A stretch of 64,000 nt of DNA from Mikania micrantha (GCA_009363875.1 CM018690.1:10590788-10654787); one strand, 5' to 3'. Shown: positions 33,791 to 44,315, counted from the first letter of the stretch. Program-made: numbers and translations. The notes: generated from the letters alone by a model not told the origin.

Positions 33791-34749
33791 GAAAACTTTT
33801 GCTTTTTCTTCTGGTGATGCTCGGGTTTCTTTGAAGTGAATTCCTTGGCTTTTCCCGAGTCGTCTTTCAGAACTCCTGATTTTACCATTACCCCAGTAAG
33901 TTTGGCTGAAAGAGAGATGGCTGACTCTAAAGTAGCAGGGTATGCAGCCAAAACAATGCTTTGAATACAGGAGGGTAATCCTGCAACATAGCGATCAATC
34001 AGCTTCTCCAGTGTTGGTACCATTTCTGGCACCAGAGCTACCAACTCATGGTAACGAGTGGTAAAAGTCATATGATCCGCTCCCTTCATAACATGATTCG
34101 AGAGCTCAATTTCCAGTTGTTGCAGTTCATGCTTCGGGCAGAATTCATTTCTTAGAAGCAGCTTAAACTCCGCCCAGGGCATCGCCATTGCTTCATCCCT
34201 TCCCTTTGCCCTGATTTGTGCATTCCACCATGTTAAAGCCCGTTTTCTGAACGAACCTGCTGCATAACGGACCTTGTGGTGTTCAGGACAGCTGCTTATG
34301 TCTAGGGTGTTCTCCATCTTTTCAAGCCATTGGATAAGTCCAACAGCTCCTTCAGCTCCGGTGAAGCTTGGAGGTTTGCATCCTACAAAGGACTTGTAGG
34401 AACAGTCTGAAGTGTGGCTAGTGTTTCCACTAGCTTCCCCCATAGTATGGCCAGAGTTGTTGCCATGACTTTGAATCCGATTTATCATCTCAGGGATGAC
34501 ATCCTTCAGCTGACTGGTCAGTTGAGTACTCAACAGTGTTGCCAAGGCAACAGTAGTGGGATCAATGACTGGACCTGTGCTTGTGTTCGGAGGAGGACTA
34601 TGCGGAGGAGGAGGTGGCGGTGGTGAATCTGGTGGTGTAGGGGTCGAAGAGTGAGGAGCAGAAACTTGTGAAGACGATTGTCTTCTCGGCGGCATTCTGA
34701 TCATAACCAAAAGAATTTGGTTAGTGCAGTGATCGAATGCAGAAGACAA
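33791..34749 (-). pseudogene. Truncated gag of a third T1-family copy
   Basis: Same gag as at 43229-44200 (start MSSAFDHCTN or, more likely, MPPRRQ), but cut at about 33791, where unrelated DNA replaces the C-terminus and the pol junction. It differs from the two complete copies at several sites (for example RRQSSS instead of RRQPSS, RYAAG instead of RYVAG). Its primer-binding site lies just upstream at 34850, next to LTR A. Confidence 0.85.
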
Positions 34750-34849
34750 AATGCATACTTAAACCTTATGTTCTCTATATGAGGGTCCCTAAGTTATAGT
34801 CTAGGCCAAACCATTTTAGTAAATGACCTAATATTCTCTATAACCTTGA

Positions 34850-34861
34850 GCTCTGATACCA
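34850..34861 (-). other. Primer-binding site next to LTR A
   Basis: TGGTATCAGAGC (minus), complementary to initiator tRNA-Met, 3 nt from the LTR edge. Same site at 44301-44312 and 53754-53765. Confidence 0.85.
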
Positions 34862-35739
34862 ATCTGTCACACCCGGGCCGGCGGGGTAGGATCGGATGTC
34901 CCCGTCGGGCGGAAGGTTCCCGGGGCGCGATATCGGGTGTGATAATCGGGTTGATCAGATTGTTACATAGCATCAATGTTAAGAATCACTAAAGCACAAT
35001 AAAACATATGAATAGGATTACAAAGTTAAATTACACTGTCAATGTTTGATAATTTAACTTGGTAAACCTAACAAAAGAATCAATGTATTCTATCTTGTAA
35101 ACTGTACAAGACATCCAAGAATGATTCGTATGATTAACAAAATATGTGCTTTCCAAAATCACTAGGTCCTCTAATTAGGCCGCCTAGCATGCAATCCAAT
35201 AGCTTATGTTTAAACATGTGCGTCACCTGAGAAAGCATGTAAGAAAACAAAGTCAACACAATGGTTGGTGAGTTCATGTAGTTTGTAAGTTTAAATAGTT
35301 TTAGCAAAACTCCTTTAGGTAAAACCTTAACCTTATTAACTCCACATGTAATATCCAAATCGGTATGCTTATATATAGGGAATCACGAAAGGGTCAAGCC
35401 CAGACGCTATCCCACCACATACTAATATGCATATGACACTGTTATTAATAATAATTAAGCCTTTTATCTACCCATCCGTATAGATTCCCCGTCATAGTTT
35501 AAACACCTGTGTCTGTAAGTTCCCCAATTACCAATAGTATACGTGAGTTTAGTCTGATAGTTACCGGTAAGGATAACCGGATGCCCGAAGGAATCCATTA
35601 GCAATCCAAACCAGCCCCAGGTATGATTAGCAACTCAGGGGGAGATAGAGGATTTCCAGGTCGACACAAAGTCAACTAAGGATCACAATATCGTCCTAGT
35701 TACTAATAACCCAGGTAAATAGATGTGGGAAACACTGCA

Positions 35740-35990
35740 TGGCAAGCACTGAGAGGCCATCAGTCCATTTCCTCGATAAGACTGTGAAGAACACATGAAG
35801 GCAAGCACTGAGAGACCAACTATTGTTCTTCAAGTCCCGGCTAGGAAGAACACCTGAAGGCAAGCACTGAGAGACCAACTATTGTTCTTCCATAGCCTAT
35901 AGTTTTAGCATACAAAGAGTCCAGCATTTACGTAACTTGTGCACAAGAACTAGCTTTACAACCGGTAAGGCAAGCACTGAGAGGCCAAAC
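35740..35990. repeat. GGCAAGCACTGAGAG repeats in T1 LTR
   Basis: Four copies of GGCAAGCACTGAGAG(G/A)CC, at about 35740, 35794, 35857 and 35967, the middle ones in a 63-bp unit with GTTCTTC. Repeated in LTRs B and C (+9453, +18906). Confidence 0.8.
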
Positions 35991-36270
35991 CGTTGTTTGA
36001 GCATGGCAATCACATAGCATTCAAGAGTTTATAGCATCCATAGATTCAAGTATCCAATGTATATGTATGTATGCATTTAGTATCCCCGTGGCCTTATAGT
36101 ATACTTAGCATTTAGAGTCTACATTAGTCTTTAGCATTTAAAACCCATAGCATTAGCCCGTAGTATTAACATTTAGTTTAACCCGTAACCTTAGTATTAG
36201 CATAACTCATAGTATAAGCTTGAACATGATTTCATAGAATTAGCATCCACAATAGCATCATCAAATAGTA

Positions 36271-36520
36271 AATACCTTTAGCACTTGGTATTATCACATA
36301 GCTTTAGTATTATCAAGTAGCTTATGCCTTTAGCACTTGGCATAATCAAATAGCATTTAGTTTAAATAGAGTCTTATGTCTTTAGCACTTGGCATAATCA
36401 AATAGCATTGAGTTTAAATAGAGTCTTATGCCTTTAGCACTTGGCATAATCAAATAGCATTGAGTTTAAATAGAGTCTTATGCCTTTAGCACTTGGCATA
36501 ATCAATAGTATAAAAGCATT
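36271..36520. repeat. 52-bp tandem hairpin repeats in T1 LTR
   Basis: Five units start at 36271, 36323, 36375, 36427 and 36479. Each centres on a stem with the fixed loop TTTAGCACTT: AATACC/GGTATT in the first, TATGCC/GGCATA in most others, one unit with a mismatch (TATGTC). Copies at 45724 on and 55177 on. Confidence 0.88.
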
Positions 36521-36989
36521 TTGTTAGATTTAAAACATTTGTTTTAAAATGTATAACATGCTTCTCAGTCCCGAGTTAAAACCAAAATAGTTTGAAAAGG
36601 GACAATGAACTCACCTTGTAGTTGTGGTAGTTGACTTAGTCTCAGACAAGAATGCACGCTCTCTTTGTTGTAATTGATATTGTTTTCACGGTCCTGTATC
36701 GATTTCACGTTGTTCATAATTAGTGAGTATAGTTTATAAGGTTTTTGTGTGTGTATGGGTAGTTGTTAGCTCTAAAGTTGACTAGTACCCTTAAGGCTTG
36801 GTCATGATTCCAGTTCGGTCCCGTATACTTGTTTTAAATAAATGTCATTATGAGTCATTATCTTGTAGCTTTGAACATTATTTACATAATAATGAATTAG
36901 TTAGATAATATTCTCTTGACACATAAATGTTTGAGCTTATGAAATATGTTAAACCCATATAGGCCTAAAGTGAGATGCGGACCGGACCA

Positions 36990-37800
36990 TATGACCAAGT
37001 CAATTGTTGGGCCTTAGTTGGGCCGCGAGGGCATTGTTGGGCTAGAGGTGGGCCCACTAAGGAATATTGGGCTTAAAGTGGAAATGAGTGGCAGGAAACC
37101 CCATTTGAGCCAAGAGTAAACCATTGGCCAAGTTACTTGCATAATAGCCCCAAAAGTTAGGTCATGGGCCTTAAGAGTAGGCCTTGGGTCAACTCGATGG
37201 GCCTCGGGCTAATTTTGCAGGGCCCCATAGATTTCATCATGGGCCTTCATAATAACATCCCTGAAGCCAAGCTGGGCCTTGCCCATATGGGCCGAAATCA
37301 AGGTGGGCCCAGAGTGATGGTTGTTGGGCCTGCGTGAGGTTATCGACTTTAATAATATCAACTGGGTCAAGAGGACTTGTGACTAATCAAATGGTCTAAA
37401 CAAGTAGGGTTTTCCTTAAACTGAAGTGGGCCATGTGGGTGGACTGTTGGGCCGGCTGATTTCCGTTGGGCCTAGTTAAGTACGGTTGGCCCATTGATTA
37501 ACATATGACTAATTAAGTGATTTTTGTCTAAGCAAATCAGTCCTGTGAGTTCATATCCTAAAAGATGGGCCAACACAATGAAGGCTTGTTACTGAATTAA
37601 TCCGAAGGGCTGAAAGGAAGTTCTGTTAAACCAAAGTGTTATTGAGTTATTGGTTTGGGCCATTCAATGGTTCGAGTGGGCTGGTCACAACAATGAACTT
37701 GGGCCATGTTGATGTCTGGTCACTCTATTGGGCCGAATCACCTCATATGTTCTGTATAATGGCCAAATGTGTTGGGCCTAAGTCAAGTGGGTCGAGTTGG
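36990..37800. repeat. TGGGCC-rich region of T1 LTR
   Basis: More than twenty TGGGCC or TGGGCT motifs in about 800 bp of the leader, between TATA and the donor-like site. Repeated in LTRs B and C. Not an exact tandem repeat. Confidence 0.7.
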
Positions 37801-38640
37801 GCTTGAGTCATGTAGATGTTGTGTGGGCCTCAACAAGAAATCGGCTGAGTCCAACAAGGGATGGCCGAATGATGCTCAATCTGTGTGATGACCGAAGGTG
37901 TAGAGGCGATTGAGGCTGTGACTTGGCATACAAGTGACTTTGGTCGAATGAAAGGGGATGGCCTTAGGCCGAATGGTGGCTGATATCCCGAATGAACTTG
38001 ACCGGCGAATAGCTTGGTCTCGGTCGAATGGCTCTACATGGCGAATGACCTGTGAACAACGAATGGTGGTAGGCTCGAATGGCTAGGTGGCGAATGAGGA
38101 GTGTCTTGGCCGAGAGAGCAAGTGGCGAATGACTAGATGGCGAGAGGGGTGGGAGTGGTTCAGTCGGCGAATGAGGTGGCTCATTCGAAGATGGTGTGGT
38201 TCGGCCGAAGTGGAGCCTCATTCGGCCACCTGGGTGGTTGTGTCATTCGCTGGTTCAAGGACAACCAAGTAGGTCTTCACCTTTGAGTAACTCGACTAAA
38301 GACTGCAAAAAAAATGGTTCTCGTGGTTGTGGGTCACAGAGTGGGGGAAGAAGGAACCGGTCAACCCACGAGTTAGAACTAAAGATGAGAAAACCCTAAA
38401 ATTCGAAGTTTTCACAGCTCAATACCTCGATTTACAGTGGGTTTCTTTCTAGATCTGCTGTACTTTCACGTAAAGGGTGATGAGGGCTTCGTGTGGGCGA
38501 AAGAATCACTCAAATCGGATGAAAAACGAGGGAGATATGCTTGGTTGAAGTTCAACAATGGAGGTGGTGGCTAAAACCGGAAATTAGGGTTTTTAGAGAG
38601 AAGGAGAAGAAAAGAAATGAGTTGTTTGAACCCATTTAGG

Positions 38641-38650
38641 GTATTTATAC
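38641..38650 (-). promoter_or_regulatory. TATA box of T1 LTR
   Basis: GTATAAATAC (minus), about 820 bp inside the LTR. Copies at 48094 and 57547. It implies an R/U5 leader of about 3.7 kb before splicing. Confidence 0.55.
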
Positions 38651-39469
38651 CCCGAGTTAATTCGGGTTCGTTTTTGTTGCTCGGTTCGTGTTTTCGTTAT
38701 GTTTCCGGAATTTACGCGCGCGTTCTACGTAATTAATATAAAAGAATTATTTTATAACTTTTAAATTATAATTATATTCTAAAATATCGCGGTATTTATT
38801 TATTTGACTCAAAATTAATTTAAGTATCGTTTTTAACAATTTATTTAACGAATTTGGTATTTTTACGCGTTTAATTTATTTGTTTGCGATTTATTACAAC
38901 AGTCTTATTTAATTGGTTTTATGATGAGTTTCAAAATTGTAAAGTAAGAAATATCTTATTTCTTTGAATTTATGATCGTTCATGTCTTTTATCGTTTTCG
39001 TTTTCGTTTCGTCAGAACGCGTCACCATCGCGCGTATTCGTTCGAATCGTCATTCGAACGAACACGAAGATGGTTTTGCTTTCCGACTTTTGTTTTCTAC
39101 TTTTCAGTTATTATTTCAGAACATTAAACTATCAGAATCATTCGTACAGATCGTCACCTATACGAATAACTCATCGGTTTAGCATTCCGTAACAACAACC
39201 GTTATCGTTTCGTTTTGTTTAACCTCGCATACGTTTACACATCATATCACATCAATAAGTATTAGTTTCACTGTTCACTGTTGTCTGATGCGTTTCTGAC
39301 TGTTAAACTGTAAAGTTTAATCAGTTTTCAGAAACAATAGCATAATAGTTTACTGTTTAGCATTACGTAGTTGACAGCACATCAATAGTTTGCATAGTTT
39401 ATACCTGAGTTACTGTGCCGTTACTGTTCCGTTCATCGTTCCGGCGACGTTTCCGGCACAGTTGTTACA

Positions 39470-39479
39470 GTCTCCCCTT
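39470..39479 (-). other. Polypurine tract, left T1 unit
   Basis: AAGGGGAGAC on the minus strand, directly before LTR A (TGTAAC). Second copy at 48923-48932. Confidence 0.8.
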
Positions 39480-39486
39480 GTTAGAG

Positions 39487-39505
39487 AAATTTCGTCCCGA
39501 AATTT
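39487..39505 (-). other. Conserved 3' hairpin at the pol stop, T1
   Basis: AAATTTCG-GGA-CGAAATTT on the minus strand, a perfect 8-bp stem overlapping the pol stop codon (39504-39506). Second copy at 48940-48958. It corresponds to hairpins in T2 and T3. Confidence 0.75.
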
Positions 39506-42500
39506 AAGCATTGCTATCGGGTACTGCTTCCTCTGTGAACAGTTGGGGATATTTGTTTTTCATGTGGTCTTCGCGTTCCCAAGTAAACTCGGGTCCGCGT
39601 CCTGAATTCCAACGCACTTTGACAATAGGAATACGACTTCGCCTTAGTTGTTTAACCTTGCGATCCATGATTTCCAATGGTTCCTCAACAAAACGTAAGT
39701 GTTCATCCAATTGAATTTCTTCAATCGGTATGATAAGAGTTTCATCAGCAAGGCATTTCTTCAAGTTTGAGACGTGAAACACGTCGTGTACACCACTAAG
39801 TTCATCCGGTAAGCTTAATCGGTATGCTACAGGACCAATACGTTCGATGATTTCGAACGGTCCCACATATCGTGGTGTTAGTTTGCCTTTCTTTGCGAAT
39901 CGAACTACGCCCTTCCATGGGGAGACCTTCAACATGACACGGTCTCCCACTTGGAATTCCAACGGCTTACGTCGTTTATCGGCATAGCTCTTTTGTCTAC
40001 TTCTTGTCGCTTGTAACCTTTGTTGTATCTGAGCAATCTTGTCTGTAGTTTCTTGTATCAGTTCTGGCCCTGTGATTCGATTATCTCCCACTTCAGACCA
40101 ACAGATCGGTGACCGACACTTTCGGCCATAAAGAGCCTCAAATGGGGCACAACCGATGCTGCTGTGATAACTGTTGTTATAGGAGAATTCGATTAGTGGC
40201 AAGTGAGAGTCCCAATTACCACCAAAGTCTAGAACACAAGTTCTCAGCATATCCTCCAGGGTCTGAATAATACGCTCGCTTTGACCATCCGTTTGTGGAT
40301 GATAAGCTGTACTCAAGTTCAATTGCGTCCCCAGAGATTTCTGTAACGTTTGCCAGAACCTTGATGTAAATCTGCTATCACGATCTGAGATGATGGACAA
40401 TGGCACCCCGTGGAGTACCACTATCTCATCGATGTAAAGCTTAGCTAGTTTATCCATCGTGTACGTTTCTCGCATCGGCAAGAAATGAGCAGACTTAGTT
40501 AATCGATCAACGATAACCCAAATGGTGTCATGTCCACTGGAGGTGCGGGGTAGCTTGGTAACAAAGTCCATAGCTATTTGTTCCCACTTCCATAGTGGAA
40601 TTTCGGGTTGCTCCAGTAAACCAGAAGGTTTCTGGTGTTCCGCCTTCACTTTAGCACACGTAAGACATCGACCAACATACTCGGCTATGTCTTTCTTCAT
40701 GCCCGGCCACCAATAAAATGCACGTAAGTCTTGATACATTTTATCAGCACCAGGATGCACATAGTACTTGGTCTTGTGTGCCTCGTCGAAAATAAGCTTC
40801 CTTAACTCGTCTCCTGCAGGAATCCATACGCGATCCTTGAAGTAGATGAGTCCATCGGGTTTTGTTTCTAAATGTTTCTCCGCTCCACAATCGAGTTCTT
40901 TCTTCAGGTTTTCACGTTCAACGACTTCCTGTTGTGCTTGCATAATTCTGTCATGTAAGCTTGTCTGCACCGTCATTCCCATTGCTCTAACGCGCAGGGG
41001 TTTGACTCGTTCCTTACGGCTCAAGGCATCAGCAACAACATTTGCCTTGCCCGGATGGTACTTGATTACACAGTCATAGTCATTCAGAAGCTCTACCCAA
41101 CGTCGCTGTCGCATGTTGAGTTCCTTCTGATCAAATATGTGTTGCAGACTTTTGTGATCAGTGAAGATGGTACACTTGGTGCCATAGAGATAATGTCTCC
41201 AGATCTTTAAGGCAAATATCACAGCTCCCAGTTCCAAATCATGAGTAGTGTAGTTCTTCTCATGAACTTTCAATTGTCTCGAAGCATAAGCAATGACTTT
41301 GTCTCTCTGCATTAGTACACAACCATGTCCCTGATGAGAGGCATCGCAATATACTACAAAGTCATCGCAACCCTCTGGGAGAGTCAAGATCGGAGCATCG
41401 CATAACTTCTGCTTCAAGGTCTGAAAGGCTTCTTCCTGCTTTTGTTCCCAAACAAACGGCTCGCTCTTCTGTGTCAGCTTTGTGAGTGGCAGGGCTATCT
41501 TAGAAAAATTCGAGATGAATCTTCTGTAATAGCCTGCTAAGCCTAGAAAAGAACGTATCTCCGTCGGTGTCTTCGGAGTGTCCCAATCTTTTATCGCCTC
41601 GATCTTGGCAGGATCAACATGTATTCCTTCGCTGTTAACAACATGACCTAGGAATTGAACCTCTTTTAACCAAAACTCACACTTAGAGAATTTGGCATAG
41701 AGCTTCTCTTCCTTTAACAGCTCCAAGATCGTTCTAAGATGTTGCTAATGTTCTTCTTTGCTTTTATAATAGATCAATATGTCATCAATGAACACAATGA
41801 CAAATTGATCCAAGTACGGCTTACACACACGGTTCATGAGATCCATGAAAACCGCAGGTGCATTCGTCAAACCGAACGGCATCACCATGAACTCGTAATG
41901 CCCATATCTGGTACGAAACGCCGTCTTCGGTATATCTTCGTCTTGTACTCTAAGTTGATGGTATCCAGAACGTAGATCGATCTTCGAAAAGAACTGAGCT
42001 CCTTGCAATTGATCAAACAAATCATCAATCCTCGGCAATGGATACCGATTCTTAATGGTTAGTTTGTTTAGTTCTCTGTAATCTATGCACATTCGAAAAG
42101 ATCCATCCTTCTTTTTCACGAACAAAACCGGAGCTCCCCAAGGTGAGTAGCTCGGTCGGATGAAACCTTTATCAAGTAGCTCCTGCAATTGATTAGATAG
42201 TTCCTGCATCTCCGAGGGTGCTAACCTGTAAGGAGATTTAGCAACAGGTGTTGCTCCAGGAATTAAATCAATACGAAACTCTACTGGTCGCACAGGGGGC
42301 AAACCAGGTAGATCTTCAGGAAACACTTCAGGATATTCTTTCACTATCGGCACGTCTTGAATGGTTTTCTTGTCTTTTTGTTTCTCCACCACATGAGTCA
42401 AGAAAGCTACACATTTCTTCTGTAGACACTTACGCGCTTTTATGCATGATATGATCTTTACGTTTCTCTTTGCTTGATCCCCACGAACTTCCAATACACG

Positions 42501-43232
42501 ATCATTCGTCACTGGGATCCGAAGTAGCTTTTCAGAACAGATGACCTCAACTCTATTGAGTGATAGCCAATCCATTCCCACAATGATGTCGAAACTGCCC
42601 AACTCCATCGGCAACAAGTCGATGGTAAATGAGTGGTCTGTGAGTGTAAGTGAGCAGTTCCTAAGTATAGTGCTAACTGTAACCTGTTTTCCGTTCGCTA
42701 CTTCGATAGTGTATGGGGAATCTAAAATTTCCTCAGTAAGATTAAGCTGGCGTGCAAAGTCAGATGAAATAAAACTCTGATCTGCACCAGTGTCAAATAA
42801 AATAGATGCATAAGAGTCATGTATAAGAAATGTACCAGTGACCACATTAGGGTCTTGGCGTGCAGCATTGGCTCCAATAACAAAAGCCCTTCCACGTGGT
42901 GCTTGGGCTCCTTGTTGTGCTCGTTTCGGACACTCTCGGGAGAAATGGCCTATTTCTCCACAGTTATAGCATCCTCTGTTGTTGTTGTTGTGATTGTCAG
43001 GTCTTGGTGGTGGAGGGAGTGCTACAGCAGCATTGTTAGCAGTACGAGTTGCCGGTGCACGGCATTGCTGAGCACGGTGACCTAATCGGCCACAATTGTT
43101 GCATTTCCGACATTGCGCTGTAGTAGGATGATGGAATCTGCATCGTGCACACTGAGGATGCGGTCCCACATAGTTCTTGGGTGCAACCTGAGCAGGTGCT
43201 GCAGTGACCTGTTGAAAAGGGGTGGCCATCAC
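39504..43232 (-). pseudogene. Pol polyprotein of the left T1 unit, one premature stop
   Basis: Frame in two parts. 43232-41745 (495 residues): zinc knuckles C44-C47-H52-C57 and C88-C91-H96-C101, protease DTGA at 147-150, RT up to the catalytic FIDD (481-484). A TAG stop at 41745-41747 follows 11 residues after FIDD. In the same frame, 41744-39504 continues: RT thumb, RNase H (YCDAS, TDH, DALSR), integrase zinc finger (H..H..CLTC) and DD35E core (D, D, E with 35 residues between the last two), GPF motif, and a C-terminal chromodomain (about the last 60 residues). The rest of the frame is open and looks well kept. The stop makes full-length pol unlikely without readthrough. Confidence 0.9.
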
Positions 43233-44200
43233 ATAGTTCTTGACGACTTTTGCTTTTTCTTCTGGTGATGCTCGGGTTTCTTTGAAGTGAATTCCTTGGC
43301 TTTTCCCGAGTCGTCTTTCAGAACTCCTGATTTTACCATTACCCCAGTAAGTTTGGCTGAAAGAGAGATGGCTGACTCTAAAGTAGCAGGGTATGCAGCC
43401 AAAACAATGCTTTGAATACAGGAGGGTAATCCTGCAACATAGCGATCAATCAGCTTCTCCAGTGTTGGTACCATTTCTGGCACCAGAGCTACCAACTCAT
43501 GGTAACGAGTGGTAAAAGTCATATGATCCGCTCCCTTCATAACATGATTCGAGAGCTCAATTTCCAGTTGTTGCAGTTCATGCTTCGGGCAGAATTCATT
43601 TCTTAGAAGCAGCTTAAACTCCGCCCAGGGCATCGCCATTGCTTCATCCCTTCCCTTTGCCCTGATTTGTGCATTCCACCATGTTAAAGCCCGTTTTCTG
43701 AACGAACCTGCTACATAACGGACCTTGTGGTGTTCAGGACAGCTGCTTATGTCTAGGGTGTTCTCCATCTTTTCAAGCCATTGGATAAGTCCAACAGCTC
43801 CTTCAGCTCCGGTGAAGCTTGGAGGTTTGCATCCTACAAAGGACTTGTAGGAACAGTCTGAAGTGTGGCTAGTGTTTCCACTAGCTTCCCCCATAGTATG
43901 GCCAGAGTTGTTGCCATGACTTTGAATCCGATTTATCATCTCAGGGATGACATCCTTCAGCTGACTGGTCAGTTGAGTACTCAGCAGTGTTGCCAAGGCA
44001 ACAGTAGTGGGATCAATGACTGGACCTGTGCTCGTGTTCGGAGGAGGACTATGCGGAGGAGGAGGTGGCGGTGGTGAATCTGGTGGTGTAGGGGTCGAAG
44101 AGTGAGGAGCAGAAACTTGTGAAGACGGTTGTCTTCTCGGCGGCATTCTGATCATAACCAAAAGAATTTGGTTAGTGCAGTGATCGAATGCAGAAGACAA
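43229..44200 (-). CDS. Gag of the left T1 unit
   Basis: 323-residue open frame. A proline-rich N-terminus (residues 40-55, PPPPPP) is followed by the retrotransposon gag domain (about 135-260: LIQWLEKMENTLD, LTWWNAQIR, NEFCPKHELQQLE). A basic tail (KKQKSSRT) ends at TGA 43229-43231. A second Met at 44146 (MPPRRQ) is the more usual start for this lineage; the upstream 18 residues may be untranslated. The knuckles lie in the next frame, which is shifted -1 and overlaps by a few bases. Gag builds the cytoplasmic particle. Confidence 0.85.
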   Translation of the reverse strand: MSSAFDHCTNQILLVMIRMPPRRQPSSQVSAPHSSTPTPPDSPPPPPPPHSPPPNTSTGPVIDPTTVALATLLSTQLTSQLKDVIPEMINRIQSHGNNSGHTMGEASGNTSHTSDCSYKSFVGCKPPSFTGAEGAVGLIQWLEKMENTLDISSCPEHHKVRYVAGSFRKRALTWWNAQIRAKGRDEAMAMPWAEFKLLLRNEFCPKHELQQLEIELSNHVMKGADHMTFTTRYHELVALVPEMVPTLEKLIDRYVAGLPSCIQSIVLAAYPATLESAISLSAKLTGVMVKSGVLKDDSGKAKEFTSKKPEHHQKKKQKSSRTM

Positions 44201-44315
44201 AATGCATACTTAAACCTTATGTTCTCTATATGAGGGTCCCTAAGTTATAGTCTAGGCCAAACCATTTTAGTAAATGACCTAATATTCTCTATAACCTTGA
44301 GCTCTGATACCAATC

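Larger units (their letters stand above)
35227..36614 (-). other. Intron-like module in T1 LTR A
   Basis: Donor CTACAAG|GTGAGTTC at 36614, followed by ATTGTCCCTTTTCAAAC. Acceptor CTTACATGCTTTCTCAG|GTGAC at 35227, preceded by CTCACCAACC and TGTTGACTTTG. 1388 bp. Copies: 44679-46067 and 54132-55520. Confidence 0.5.
34865..39469 (-). repeat. LTR A of the T1 array
   Basis: 4605 bp, plus-strand edges TGTCACACC and GTTGTTACA. From its sense start: U3 about 820 bp, TATA at 38641-38650, a very long leader with CGAATGGC repeats (37940-38210) and TGGGCC repeats (36990-37800), then the intron-like module (35227-36614) and the GC-rich U5 foldback (34865-34950). A short open frame at 37964-38221 arises from the repeats and is not believed coding. 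Confidence 0.93.

Noticed and set aside
37964..38221. 85-residue Pro/Ser-rich open frame repeated in all three T1 LTRs (also 47417-47674 and 56870-57127)
   Set aside because: It arises from degenerate CGAATGGC repeats in the leader, has no recognisable domain, and lies far upstream of gag. No support for translation.
41736..41750. Programmed readthrough of TAG in T1 pol
   Set aside because: It falls inside the RT fold, the downstream context only partly matches known leaky stops, and a single base change explains it. Kept as a finding about the stop, not as a recoding site.
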